Positions 1 through 11,528 of a stretch of DNA of 64,000 bases are shown one piece after another; the stretch's first letter is position 1, and the number at the start of each line of letters is the position of its first letter. The DNA comes from Curtobacterium flaccumfaciens (lineage in GTDB: Bacteria; Actinomycetota; Actinomycetes; Actinomycetales; Microbacteriaceae). The notes under the pieces were generated by a model that saw nothing but the letters and a program-made list of their open reading frames with translations, was not told the origin of the DNA and ran no database searches. Position numbers and translations under genes: made by a program. The stretch is taken from contig NZ_SNVW01000001.1 of assembly GCF_004361695.1 (NCBI RefSeq), positions 62,001 through 126,000 on the forward strand, in the 5' to 3' direction.

Positions 1-1072
1 CGAGCTTCAGGGCCGGCCAGGACAGCAGGATGAAGCCGATGCAGCCCGTGGCCAGGACCGGGCGACGCCCGAACTTGTCCGACAGCCGTCCGCCGAAGGT
101 GATGACGACCATCATGAGGAGCATCACGACGACGATGAGGATGAGGCCGAACGTGGCGTTCTGCCCGAGGTTCTGCTCGAGGTAGGTCGGCATGTACGAC
201 AGGAGCATGTAGTCGGTCACGTTGAACACGAGGACCAGGCCGATGCAGATGATGAGCGAGCGCCAGTTCTCGGCGAAGAGCTTGAGGAACGGCGTCTTCT
301 GCCCCTCGCGCTCGGCCGCCTGCTCCTGCTGCTTCTGGAAGGCCGGGGTCTCCTCGAGCTTGAGGCGCAGGTAGAGCCCGATCAGGCCGAGCGGGCCGGC
401 GATGATGAACGGGATGCGCCAGCCCCAGCTGAGGAGGGCGTCCTCGGACAGGCCGAACTGCAGCCCGGTGACGATCGAGGCACCGAGCACGTAGCCGGCC
501 AGCGTGCCGAACTCGAGCCACGAGCCCATGAAGCCGCGGCGCTTGTCGGGCGAGTACTCGGCGATGAAGGTCGCGGCGCCGCCGTACTCACCACCGGTCG
601 AGAAGCCCTGCACGAAGCGGGCGACGAGGAGCAGGATCGGTGCCCAGAACCCGATCGAGTCGTAGGACGGGATGAGGCCGATCATGAGCGTGCCGGCGGC
701 CATCAGGATCATCGTCAGCGCGAGGACCTTCTGCCGGCCGATCCGGTCGCCGATCGGGCCGAAGACGGCGCCACCGATCGGACGCACGATGAACGCGGCC
801 GCGAAGAAGCCGAACGTCGCCACGATGTTCGCGGCGGGGTCGCCCTGCGGCAGGAACACCTGCGAGATCGTCACGGTGAGGTAGGCGAAGATGCCGAAGT
901 CGAACCACTCCATCGCGTTGCCGAGGGCGGCAGCCGCCACGGCGCGCTTGAGCAGCGACTCCTCGACGACGGTGACGTCGTCCTTCGTGAGATCGCGACG
1001 AGCGCGCTTCGCGGCGCCCTTCGTGCGCAACGGCCGATCGCCGTGCGGGTGGGGTGCGTTGTTCGGTGCCAA
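1..1072 (-). CDS. MHS-family MFS transporter (ProP-like), 3' part cut off by the window edge
   Basis: Inner-membrane symporter of the metabolite:H+ symporter branch of the major facilitator superfamily, probably moving an osmolyte or carboxylate. The minus-strand reading starts at a TTG at 1072 with GGAGGA 5 nt upstream and runs open off the left edge, about 357 codons. After a basic N-terminus come the family's first-helix signature GNAMEWFDFG, the loop DRIGRQK and QGFSTGGEYGGA, all typical of ProP and KgtP relatives. A second MHS protein lies at the right edge of the window. The substrate cannot be told from sequence. The family call is firm; the start rests on the ribosome-binding site. 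Confidence 0.88.
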   Translation of the reverse strand, partial: MAPNNAPHPHGDRPLRTKGAAKRARRDLTKDDVTVVEESLLKRAVAAAALGNAMEWFDFGIFAYLTVTISQVFLPQGDPAANIVATFGFFAAAFIVRPIGGAVFGPIGDRIGRQKVLALTMILMAAGTLMIGLIPSYDSIGFWAPILLLVARFVQGFSTGGEYGGAATFIAEYSPDKRRGFMGSWLEFGTLAGYVLGASIVTGLQFGLSEDALLSWGWRIPFIIAGPLGLIGLYLRLKLEETPAFQKQQEQAAEREGQKTPFLKLFAENWRSLIICIGLVLVFNVTDYMLLSYMPTYLEQNLGQNATFGLILIVVVMLLMMVVITFGGRLSDKFGRRPVLATGCIGFILLSWPALKL

Positions 1073-1274
1073 GTCGTTCCTCCGGTGTGCGGTGCGTCCT
1101 TCGGGCGTCCGGCGGACGGCAACGGTGCAGCTCCTGCGAACTCCGCGCTCGCCGGACAAACTCCGACAGACTACCAGGTGTCCGGCGTGTCCGACAGGGT
1201 CGTGTGCTAGGTCCACACCCGCCACCCGCCCGAGGCCGCCACGGCCGCCCGCCCGGAGCGTCGGGGGCGGCCGC

Positions 1275-1280
1275 TACGAT
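1275..1280 (+). promoter_or_regulatory. Possible -10 box (TACGAT) of valS
   Basis: TACGAT lies 83 bp before the valS ATG and would give a leader of about 77 nt. I see no good -35 element and no T-box-like structure in the leader. The rest of the gap between the transporter and valS holds no gene I can support. Confidence 0.35.
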
Positions 1281-1363
1281 TGGGGAACCGCGCGCCACGC
1301 GCGCGACATTCAGGCACCTCATCACGGACTCGGTGCCGCACACAGCGAACGGAAGGCGCAGCC

Positions 1364-3955
1364 ATGACGAAGCCCATGCCCGAGAAGCCCACGGTTGACG
1401 GGCTCGAAGACGTCTGGGGGCCCGTCTGGGAGCAGGACGGCACGTACCGCTTCGACCGCGACGCCGCGACGAAGGACGCCGTCTACTCGATCGACACCCC
1501 GCCGCCGACCGCCTCCGGTTCGCTGCACATCGGGCACGTGTTCTCGTACACGCACACCGACCTCAAGGCGCGGTACGAGCGCATGCGGGGCAAGCACGTG
1601 TTCTACCCGATGGGCTGGGACGACAACGGTCTCCCCACCGAGCGCCGCGTGCAGAACTACTACGGCGTCCGCTGCGACCCGCAGCTCCCCTACGACGGCA
1701 CCTTCGTCCCGCCGTTCGAGGGCGGGGACAACAAGTCTTCGAAGGCCGCCGACCAGATCCCGGTGTCGCGCCGCAACTTCATCGAGCTGTGCGAGCGCCT
1801 GACCGTGCAGGACGAGCAGCAGTTCGAGCACCTCTTCCGCACGCTCGGCCTGTCGGTGGACTGGACCCAGTCGTACCGGACCATCGACGACACTTCGCGG
1901 GCGAGCGCCCAGCGCGCCTTCCTCCGGAACCTCGAGCGCGGCGAGGCCTACCAGGCCGACGCCCCGACGCTCTGGGACGTCACCTTCCGCACCGCGGTCG
2001 CGCAGGCGGAGCTCGAGGACAAGGAGATGCCCGGCGCGTACCACGGCATCGCCTTCCACCGCACCGACGGCGGAGACGACGTCGTCATCCAGACCACCCG
2101 CCCCGAGCTCCTCCCGGCCTGCGTCGCCCTCGTCGCGCACCCGGACGACGAGCGCTTCCAGGACCTCTTCGGCACCACGGTCCGCTCCCCCCTGTTCGAC
2201 GTCGAGGTGCCCGTGCTCGCGCACCACCTGGCGCAGAAGGACAAGGGCGCCGGCATCGCGATGGTCTGCACGTTCGGTGACACCACCGACGTCGTGTGGT
2301 GGCGCGAGCTGCAGCTGCCGAACCGGGCGATCATCGGCTTCGACGGCCGCGTCCGCTCCGACGAGCCGGCGTGGATCGAGTCCGAGGGTGGCAAGGCCCT
2401 GTACGCCGAGATGGCCGGCAAGACCGTGTTCTCGGCGAAGAAGGTCGTCGTGGACGCCCTCACCGAGTCCGGCGACCTGATCGGCGACGTGAAGACGATC
2501 AACCACCCGGTGAAGTTCTTCGAGAAGGGCGACAAGCCGCTCGAGATCGTCTCCACCCGCCAGTGGTACATCGTCAACGGTGCTCGCGACGAGCAGCTGA
2601 AGGACACGCTCCGGAAGCGCGGCGAGGAGATCGCCTTCCACCCGGACTTCATGCGGGTGCGCTACGACAACTGGGTCGGCGGCCTCTCCGGCGACTGGCT
2701 CATCTCCCGCCAGCGCTTCTTCGGCGTCCCCCTGCCGGTCTGGTACCCGCTCGACGCCGACGGCAACCCGGTGTACGACCAGCCGATCGTCCCGACCGAG
2801 GCCCAGCTGCCCGTCGACCCGGCGTCCGAGCCGGCGCCGGGCTACGCAGAGGACCAGCGCGGCGTCCCCGGCGGCTTCCAGGGCGAGCTCGACGTCATGG
2901 ACACCTGGGCGACGTCGTCCCTGACCCCGCAGCTCGCGGGCAAGTGGGAGACCGACCCCGAGCTCTACGACCTCGTGTACCCGTACGACGTCCGCCCGCA
3001 GGCGCAGGACATCATCCGCACGTGGCTCTTCACCACCGTGCTCCGCAGTCAGCTCGAGGCGGACACGGTGCCGTGGAAGCACGCGTCCATCTCCGGCTTC
3101 ATCGTCGACCCCGACCGCAAGAAGATGTCGAAGTCGAAGGGCAACGTCGTCACGCCGCTGTCGATCCTCGAGCAGCACGGCGCCGACGCGGTCCGCTACT
3201 GGGCGGCCTCGTCGAAGCTCGGCACCGACGCGGCGTTCGACCCGCAGAACCCGAAGCAGATCAAGGTCGGCCGCCGTCTGGCGATCAAGGTCCTCAACGC
3301 GGCGAAGTTCGTGTACGGCTTCCCGCTGCCCGAGGGCGCGACCAGCGTCACCGAGCCGCTCGACGTCGATGTGCTGGCGGAGCTCGGCACGGTCATCGAG
3401 CAGGCGACCGCGGCCTTCGACGGCTTCGACCACGCCCGCGCGCTCGAGGTCACCGAGCGCTTCTTCTGGACGTTCTGCGACGACTACCTCGAGCTCGTCA
3501 AGGAGCGCGCGTACGGCACCGCGACGGAGTCGACGCACGAGACGCAGGCGAGCGCGGTCCTCGCGCTCCGCGCCGCGATCGACGCGCTCCTGCGTCTCCT
3601 CGCGCCGTTCCTGCCGTTCGCGACGGAGGAAGTGTGGGCCTGGACCCACGAGACCAGCGTGCACCGTGCCTCCTGGCCGACCGTGGCCGAGCTGCCCACC
3701 CAGGCCGAGCCGACGGGGCTGCTGGCCGCCGTGGGCCAGGCGCTCATCGGGATCCGTGGCGCGAAGACGGCTGCGAAGGCGTCCCAGAAGACGCCGGTGA
3801 CGCGTGCGGTCGTCGCCGCCCCGGCGGAGACGCGTGCGCTCATCGAGCGCGCGGCGGTCGACCTGGCGGCCGTCGGCCGCATCGAGAACCTGTCGTTCAC
3901 GGACGGCGCGGAGCTCGCGGTGACCGAGATCGAACTGGCTGAGCAGCAGGCCTAG
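1364..3955 (+). CDS. valS: Valyl-tRNA synthetase
   Basis: Charges tRNA-Val with valine in the cytoplasm (class I synthetase, 863 aa). HIGH is at residues 55-58 and KMSKS is in KKMSKSKGNVV near residue 590. The editing domain has the usual TTRPELLPACVALVAHP-like stretch. The ATG at 1364 has GGAAGG upstream, and the open frame before it is non-coding in character. The protein ends soon after the anticodon-binding domain and lacks the C-terminal coiled coil of most bacterial ValS. With the segment NYYGVRCDPQLPYD this points to the archaeal-like ValS type found in some bacteria. The function is certain; the subtype is inferred. Confidence 0.97.
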   Translation: MTKPMPEKPTVDGLEDVWGPVWEQDGTYRFDRDAATKDAVYSIDTPPPTASGSLHIGHVFSYTHTDLKARYERMRGKHVFYPMGWDDNGLPTERRVQNYYGVRCDPQLPYDGTFVPPFEGGDNKSSKAADQIPVSRRNFIELCERLTVQDEQQFEHLFRTLGLSVDWTQSYRTIDDTSRASAQRAFLRNLERGEAYQADAPTLWDVTFRTAVAQAELEDKEMPGAYHGIAFHRTDGGDDVVIQTTRPELLPACVALVAHPDDERFQDLFGTTVRSPLFDVEVPVLAHHLAQKDKGAGIAMVCTFGDTTDVVWWRELQLPNRAIIGFDGRVRSDEPAWIESEGGKALYAEMAGKTVFSAKKVVVDALTESGDLIGDVKTINHPVKFFEKGDKPLEIVSTRQWYIVNGARDEQLKDTLRKRGEEIAFHPDFMRVRYDNWVGGLSGDWLISRQRFFGVPLPVWYPLDADGNPVYDQPIVPTEAQLPVDPASEPAPGYAEDQRGVPGGFQGELDVMDTWATSSLTPQLAGKWETDPELYDLVYPYDVRPQAQDIIRTWLFTTVLRSQLEADTVPWKHASISGFIVDPDRKKMSKSKGNVVTPLSILEQHGADAVRYWAASSKLGTDAAFDPQNPKQIKVGRRLAIKVLNAAKFVYGFPLPEGATSVTEPLDVDVLAELGTVIEQATAAFDGFDHARALEVTERFFWTFCDDYLELVKERAYGTATESTHETQASAVLALRAAIDALLRLLAPFLPFATEEVWAWTHETSVHRASWPTVAELPTQAEPTGLLAAVGQALIGIRGAKTAAKASQKTPVTRAVVAAPAETRALIERAAVDLAAVGRIENLSFTDGAELAVTEIELAEQQA

Positions 3956-3996
3956 TCGCGGTCGCGACGGGGTCGGCAGACGGACTGGAGGCACGG

Positions 3997-4248
3997 ATGC
4001 AGTTGGGCAGACGCTGGAACGTGGGTGCGGACGCACCCGGGCAACTCCCCGAAGCGGTGGTCGTCGCCGTGCGTGAGGTCGAGGCCGAACTCGCGTCGGA
4101 GGCCGTCGACACGACCGGGTGGGGCTGGACGCTGACCTTCCTCGAGGGCAAGCCGATGGTCGCCCTCGACGACGGCACGTCGATCCACCTCGACGACGCC
4201 GGCCGCGCGCAGGTCACCAACCCGGACGACGCCGCCGAAGAGGACTGA
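3997..4248 (+). CDS. Small acidic protein of unknown function (83 aa)
   Basis: Unrecognised 83-aa cytosolic protein. It has the N-terminus MQLGRRWNVG, a central segment WGWTLTFLEGKPMVALDDG and an acidic tail NPDDAAEED. It follows valS by 41 bp on the same strand and is probably cotranscribed. Its ribosome-binding site lies in a GGACTGGAGGCACGG copy of the dispersed repeat at 3982-3996, just before the ATG. Codon use fits the neighbours, so it is probably real. No function can be assigned. Confidence 0.7.
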   Translation: MQLGRRWNVGADAPGQLPEAVVVAVREVEAELASEAVDTTGWGWTLTFLEGKPMVALDDGTSIHLDDAGRAQVTNPDDAAEED

Positions 4249-4292
4249 GCGCCCGCCGGGCCGTCCGCCCGCCCGCCGGGCTTGAGCGCCTC

Positions 4293-4352
4293 GCACAACC
4301 AAAGTCACCCCGAACCGCGCGTTCCCGCGGTTCGGGGTGACTTTGGTTGTGC
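4293..4352. repeat. 60-bp palindrome, class A, copy 1
   Basis: Perfect 27-bp arms (4293-4319 and 4326-4352) around a 6-nt loop, each beginning GCACAACCAAAGTCACC. It lies between the convergent 83-aa gene and the alpha/beta hydrolase gene. It could end transcription in both directions. Sister copies lie at 8318-8377 and, degenerate, at 37161-37220. Confidence 0.9.
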
Positions 4353-4418
4353 CGTGCTCCAGCAGGAGCGGCTCCAGCAGGAGCGTGCCCCCGCAGGAGC
4401 GACTGGACCGTCCGGGGA

Positions 4419-5997
<1,579 letters not shown>

Positions 5998-6113
5998 GCC
6001 CGGCTGCACCGGCACACCCGGTCGAATCGGGCGCACCGGGCGGATCCTTCCGACCGCGTACGCCCGATTCCGCTTTCCAGTCCGGTCGCGATGGGAAGGA
6101 ACGCACCCCCGCG

Positions 6114-6159
6114 ACGGACGGGAGGCGCGGGGCGGCGCCGCCACGCGCCTCCCGTCCGT
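6114..6159. repeat. GGAGGCGCG-type hairpin before the M3 peptidase
   Basis: Perfect 16-bp arms ACGGACGGGAGGCGCG and complement at 6114-6129 and 6144-6159. It sits between the tetR stop and the M3 peptidase start and could end tetR transcription. A TAGGGT -10 candidate follows at 6159-6164, 7 nt before the ATG at 6172. Confidence 0.75.
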
Positions 6160-6171
6160 AGGGTGGTTGCC

Positions 6172-8199
6172 ATGGCAACCCCGTTCGACGTTCCGAGCAC
6201 CCTCCCCTACGCCCTCCCGCCGTTCCGCGACGTCCGGCTCGAGCACTACCGACCCGCGTTCGACGCCGGCATGGCCGAGCAGCGCGCCGAGGTCGAGGCG
6301 ATCGCCGCCTCGGCCGAGGCACCGACCTTCGAGAACACCCTCGTCGCACTCGAGCGCACTGGGCAGGCACTCGCCCGCGTGAGCCACGTGTTCTTCACGC
6401 TGTCCTCGGCGGACTCGACGCCGGAGCTGCACGACCTCGAGGCCGAGGTCTCCCCGCTCCTCGCCGCCCACCGCGACGCGATCACCCTCGACAGCCGCCT
6501 GTACGACCGGATCGCAGCGGTCCGGTCGGCGCTCGACGAGCGGACCGACCTCAGCGACGAGGACCGCCGCCTGGTGGAGCGGACGTACACCGAGATGACC
6601 CTCGCGGGCGCCGGGCTCGACGACGCCGGCAAGGAGCGTCTCACCGCGATCAACCAGGAGCTCTCGACGCTCACCACCACGTTCGAGCGGAACCTGCTCG
6701 AGGACACCAACGACCTCGCCGTGCACGTCACGGACGAGGCCGAGCTCGAGGGCCTCGACGAGGGTGCGAAGTCAGCCGCCGCCGGTGCCGCAGCGGACCG
6801 CGAGCTCGACGGCTGGCTCATCACGCTGCCGCTCTACACCGGGCACCCGTGGCTGGCGTCACTCGCGAACCGTGGCCTGCGCGAGCGGATCATGCGCGCA
6901 TCGCTCTCCCGTGGCCGCCGCGGCAACGAGCACGACAACCGCGACGTGCTGCTGCGCATCGTCCGGCTCCGGGCCGAGCGCGCCGAACTCCTCGGGTTCC
7001 CGAACCACGCCGCGGTGGTGACCGCCGACGAGACAGCGAAGACCCCCGAGGCCGTCGAGGGGCTGCTGTCCTCGCTCGTCCCGGCCGCGGCGGCGAACGC
7101 CGACACCGAGCGCGCCGTGCGCTCCCGCACCGTCGGGTTCGACGTCGAGGCGTGGGACTGGGCGTACGCCACCGAGATCCTGCGGGGCGAGCAGTTCGCC
7201 GCCGACAGCTCCGCACTGCGGCCGTACTTCGAGGCCGACCGGGTCCTGCTCGACGGGGTCTTCCACGCCGCCGGCGAGCTCTACGGCCTGACCTTCACCG
7301 AGCGGGACGACCTGCACGGGTACAACGACGAGGTCCGGGTCTTCGAGGTGCGCGACGAGGACGGCGCCGAGGTCGGCCTGTACCTGCTCGACCTCTACAC
7401 GCGCGACGGCAAGCGCGGTGGTGCGTGGATGAACCCGGTCGTCGAGCAGTCCGCACTGCTCGGCACGCTGCCCGTCGTCGTCAACAACCTCAACGTGGCG
7501 AAGCCGGCCGCGGGGTCGCCCACGCTCCTCATCCAGGACGAGGTCGAGACGCTCTTCCACGAGTTCGGGCACGCGCTGCACGGTCTCATCGCCCGTACGA
7601 CGTACCCGCGGTTCTCCGGCACGAACGTCGAGCGCGACTTCGTCGAGTTCCCGTCGCAGGTGAACGAGATGTGGGTGTCGTGGCCCTCCGTCCTGGCGAA
7701 CTACGCCAAGCACCACGAGACCGGTGAGCCGCTGCCGCCGGAGCTGGTCCTCGGCCTGAGCGACTCCGCCGGCTTCAACGAGGGCTTCGGGACGACCGAG
7801 TACCTCGCCGCCGCTCTGCTCGACCAGGCGTGGCACCGGCTGTCCGCCGCGGAGGCCGCCGCGGTGACCTCCGTCGAGGACTTCGAACGGGACGCCCTCG
7901 CGTCCGCCGGCATCGCGGTCGAGGCCGTGCCGCCGCGGTACTCGTCCACGTACTTCGCGCACACGTTCTCGGGCGGGTACGACGCCGGGTACTACGGCTA
8001 CATCTGGTCCGAGGTGCTCGACGCCGACACGGTGGAGTGGTTCCGGTCGAACGGGGGGCTCTCGCGCGAGGCCGGCCAGCGCTTCGCCACGCGGCTGCTC
8101 GGCGTCGGCGGGGCGAAGGACCCGCTCGAGGCGTACCGCGACTTCCGCGGGCGTGACGCCGAGGTCGGCCCGCTGCTGCGCCGCCGCGGCCTCGAGTAG
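6172..8199 (+). CDS. M3-family zinc peptidase (peptidyl-dipeptidase / oligopeptidase A type)
   Basis: Cytosolic metallopeptidase of 675 aa that degrades short peptides, probably the Dcp/PrlC type. The zinc motif HEFGHALHGL lies near residue 465, with further ligands downstream, and the segment YSSTYFAHTFSGGYDAGYY typical of M3 enzymes near the C-terminus. The length matches the family (about 680 aa). The start is the ATG at 6172. TAGGGT 7 nt before it suggests a leaderless transcript, because no clear ribosome-binding site is present. It is convergent with clpX. Confidence 0.93.
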   Translation: MATPFDVPSTLPYALPPFRDVRLEHYRPAFDAGMAEQRAEVEAIAASAEAPTFENTLVALERTGQALARVSHVFFTLSSADSTPELHDLEAEVSPLLAAHRDAITLDSRLYDRIAAVRSALDERTDLSDEDRRLVERTYTEMTLAGAGLDDAGKERLTAINQELSTLTTTFERNLLEDTNDLAVHVTDEAELEGLDEGAKSAAAGAAADRELDGWLITLPLYTGHPWLASLANRGLRERIMRASLSRGRRGNEHDNRDVLLRIVRLRAERAELLGFPNHAAVVTADETAKTPEAVEGLLSSLVPAAAANADTERAVRSRTVGFDVEAWDWAYATEILRGEQFAADSSALRPYFEADRVLLDGVFHAAGELYGLTFTERDDLHGYNDEVRVFEVRDEDGAEVGLYLLDLYTRDGKRGGAWMNPVVEQSALLGTLPVVVNNLNVAKPAAGSPTLLIQDEVETLFHEFGHALHGLIARTTYPRFSGTNVERDFVEFPSQVNEMWVSWPSVLANYAKHHETGEPLPPELVLGLSDSAGFNEGFGTTEYLAAALLDQAWHRLSAAEAAAVTSVEDFERDALASAGIAVEAVPPRYSSTYFAHTFSGGYDAGYYGYIWSEVLDADTVEWFRSNGGLSREAGQRFATRLLGVGGAKDPLEAYRDFRGRDAEVGPLLRRRGLE

Positions 8200-8317
8200 G
8201 CCGGCGCCCGGCACCCGGCACCCGGCGCCCGGCGGGCCGGCGCCCGCGCCCGCCCGGCGCCCGGCAGGCCGGCGCCCGCCCGGCGCCCGGCGGGCCGGCG
8301 GGCCGGCACCGCGATTC

Positions 8318-8377
8318 GCACAATCAAAGTCACCCCGAACCGCGGGATCCCGCGGTTCGGGGTGACTTTGATTGTGC
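8318..8377. repeat. 60-bp perfect palindrome, class A, copy 2
   Basis: Perfect inverted repeat with two 30-bp arms and no loop, centred on GGATCC at 8347/8348; the arms begin GCACAATCAAAGTCACC. It differs from copy 1 by one C-to-T change matched on both arms, and by the centre. It lies between the convergent M3 peptidase and clpX genes. Confidence 0.92.
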
Positions 8378-8380
8378 AGA

Positions 8381-8485
8381 GCGCCCCGCCCCGCCCCGCG
8401 CGCGGCGCCGCGCGCGCGGCGCCGCGCCCGCCCCGCGCGGGGCGCCCGCCCCGCGCGCGGGCGCCCCGCGCGCGCCGCGCGCCGC
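8381..8485. other. 105-bp tract made only of G and C
   Basis: From 8381 to 8485 there is no A or T; the run is rich in CGCGCG and CCCCGCC blocks. It continues the low-complexity GGCGCCCGGC repeats found at 8202-8310. No gene is visible. It lies between the 60-bp palindrome and the clpX terminator. Confidence 0.85.
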
Positions 8486-8493
8486 ACGCAGAA

Positions 8494-8518
8494 GGGCCCG
8501 CACACACGGTGCGGGCCC
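8494..8518 (-). terminator. Likely terminator of clpX
   Basis: A 10-bp stem GGGCCCGCAC / GTGCGGGCCC with a 5-nt loop lies about 20 bp past the clpX stop. The T-tract is weak. Confidence 0.65.
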
Positions 8519-8537
8519 CTCGACGCGAACGGACGCG

Positions 8538-9818
<1,281 letters not shown>

Positions 9819-10000
9819 GTCGGTGCCCTCCCTGGTTGACCGATGCAGACCTGATCGCCTGCCCGATGGTGCAGGCCGACGACCTGCCCGACTGTGGACG
9901 AGCCTAATCGCAACCGGCGACACCGGCTGCGACGCCGAGCCGCAATCGGCCACCGCGTTCGCCCAGGGCGTTCGATCCTGCTACCCTCTCCACGAATCCT

Positions 10001-10013
10001 CTACAACTTGTAG
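10001..10013. promoter_or_regulatory. CTACAACTTGTAG operator candidate before ycnI-like gene
   Basis: 13-bp inverted repeat, arms CTACAA and TTGTAG around one base, 25 bp before the start codon. A TACCCT -10 candidate at 9982-9987 would place it just after the transcription start. It resembles, but does not exactly match, the TACA-N2-TGTA boxes of BlaI/CopY-type repressors. No such regulator is in the window. Confidence 0.5.
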
Positions 10014-10038
10014 AAACGCAGCCCCCGGAAGGAACTCC

Positions 10039-10770
10039 ATGCCCAAGCGTCTCGCCGTCGTCAGCACCGCGACCCTCGGCGTCACCGCTGCCATCGTCCT
10101 CGGCACCGCCGGCATGGCCAGCGCCCACGTCTCCGCCACGGCGACGTCGACCGCCGCGAACTCCTACACGACGGCCACGTTCTCGGTCCCGCACGGCTGC
10201 GACGGCTCCCCCACGACGAAGATCGAGTTCCAGGTGCCGGAGTCCGTCATCGAGGTCACGCCGACCGTGAACCCGAACTGGACGATCACGAAGGCCACCG
10301 CGAAGTACACGAGCCCGTCCGCCGCGTCGGACGACGAGTCCGCCGAGGACGCCGGCGAGCGCGTCACCAGCGTCACCTACACGGCGAAGACCCCGCTCCC
10401 CGCCGACGAGCGCGACACCTTCCAGCTGTCGTTCTCGCTGCCCGACGGCAAGCCCGGCGACCTCGTCGAGTTCCCCGCCCTGCAGACCTGCGAGAAGGGC
10501 ACCGTCGAGTGGAACCAGGAGCAGCGTGCAGGCCAGGCCGAGCCCGAGCACCCGGCGCCCTCGATCACCCTGACCGCGGCCGAGGCCACGGACGACGACG
10601 GCGACCCGATCGCCGCCACCCCGACGGCCGAGGTCGCCGGCACGAGCACCACCGCCTCGAGCGACCCCGACCTGGTCGGCCGCTTCCTGGGCCTCGGCGG
10701 CCTGGTCCTCGGCGCCGTCGCCCTGGTCGTCGCCGTCGCCGGCACGCGTCGTCGGAGCACCAGCAAGTGA
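10039..10770 (+). CDS. YcnI-like copper-binding membrane-anchored protein (DUF1775)
   Basis: Exported 243-aa protein, probably binding copper outside the cell. The signal peptide ends at ...GMASA, leaving His30 as the mature N-terminus, as in YcnI proteins where that His takes part in the copper site. Two Cys (PHGC and LQTC) could form a disulfide. The DUF1775-type beta domain covers about residues 30-160. A Thr/Ala/Pro-rich linker leads to a C-terminal membrane helix and the tail RRRSTSK. The ATG at 10039 follows GGAAGG. Its stop overlaps the start of the CopC-like gene (GTGA), so the two are translated together. Confidence 0.87.
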   Translation: MPKRLAVVSTATLGVTAAIVLGTAGMASAHVSATATSTAANSYTTATFSVPHGCDGSPTTKIEFQVPESVIEVTPTVNPNWTITKATAKYTSPSAASDDESAEDAGERVTSVTYTAKTPLPADERDTFQLSFSLPDGKPGDLVEFPALQTCEKGTVEWNQEQRAGQAEPEHPAPSITLTAAEATDDDGDPIAATPTAEVAGTSTTASSDPDLVGRFLGLGGLVLGAVALVVAVAGTRRRSTSK

Positions 10771-11450
10771 GACAGCGCGCCGAGACACCGCGCGTCGAGC
10801 GTCGCGTCGGTGGCCGGTCGCGGGCCTGGAGGCTCGTGGCCGGCTCCGCCGCGACGCTCGCCATCGCGGGCGGTGCGGTCCTCGGGCTCGCCGGCCCGGC
10901 CAGCGCGCACAACTACATGATCGCCTCGACGCCGAAGGTCGACGGCACCCTGACCGAGCTGCCGAAGGCGTTCGAGATCACGACGAACGACAAGCTGCTC
11001 GACATCGGCGGCTCGGACTCCGGGTTCGCGTACCGGATCGTCGGCCCGGACGGCAAGTACTACGAGGACGGCTGCCTCGACGTGGACGGCCCGTCGATGA
11101 CCACGAAGGCCGCGCTCGGCGACTCCGGCAAGTACACCGTCGAGTGGCAGATCATCTCCGCCGACGGCCACACCGTCTCCGACGAGTACACCTTCACCTG
11201 GGACGCCCCGGCCGGCTTCACCCCCGCCGCCGGCTCGTCGAAGCCGCCGGTGTGCGCGACCGACGCCACCGACGACGAGACCACGAGCGCGACCACCGGC
11301 ACGGCGTCGGGCACCGCCGACTCCGCGTCCTCCGACGCCCTCTGGATCGGCGCCGGCGGGATCGTCCTCGTCGGCGTGGTCGTCGCCGTCCTGCTGCTGC
11401 TCCGACGGAAGCCCGCTCCGGCGGCCGACGACGAGCCCGACCAGGACTGA
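10767..11450 (+). CDS. CopC-domain copper resistance protein, membrane anchored
   Basis: Exported 227-aa protein with a CopC/YobA fold, probably a copper carrier working with the YcnI-like partner. The GTG at 10767 overlaps the previous stop by 4 nt. A long basic N-region and hydrophobic segment end in GLAGPASA, so His48 becomes the mature N-terminus. DGHTVSDEYTFTW is the typical CopC C-terminal strand. A Thr/Ser/Ala linker precedes a C-terminal membrane helix and RRKPAPAADDE. No CopD permease domain is fused or adjacent. Confidence 0.87.
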   Translation: MRQRAETPRVERRVGGRSRAWRLVAGSAATLAIAGGAVLGLAGPASAHNYMIASTPKVDGTLTELPKAFEITTNDKLLDIGGSDSGFAYRIVGPDGKYYEDGCLDVDGPSMTTKAALGDSGKYTVEWQIISADGHTVSDEYTFTWDAPAGFTPAAGSSKPPVCATDATDDETTSATTGTASGTADSASSDALWIGAGGIVLVGVVVAVLLLLRRKPAPAADDEPDQD

Positions 11451-11470
11451 CCGCCACCCACGCGCCGAGC

Positions 11471-11516
11471 GCACGAGAAGGGCCCCGCACCGATCGGTGC
11501 GGGGCCCTTCTCGTGC
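11471..11516. terminator. Bidirectional terminator between copC-like gene and clpP2
   Basis: A 46-bp perfect palindrome with 23-bp arms containing AAGGGCCCCGCACCGAT, 20 bp after the copC-like stop and 12 bp after the clpP2 stop. It can serve both convergent genes. Confidence 0.85.
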
Positions 11517-11528
11517 GGGTCGTCGGTC

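Noticed and set aside
10001..10013. CopY box assignment
   Set aside because: The spacing is three central bases and not two, and no CopY-like gene is in the window, so I call it only an operator candidate.
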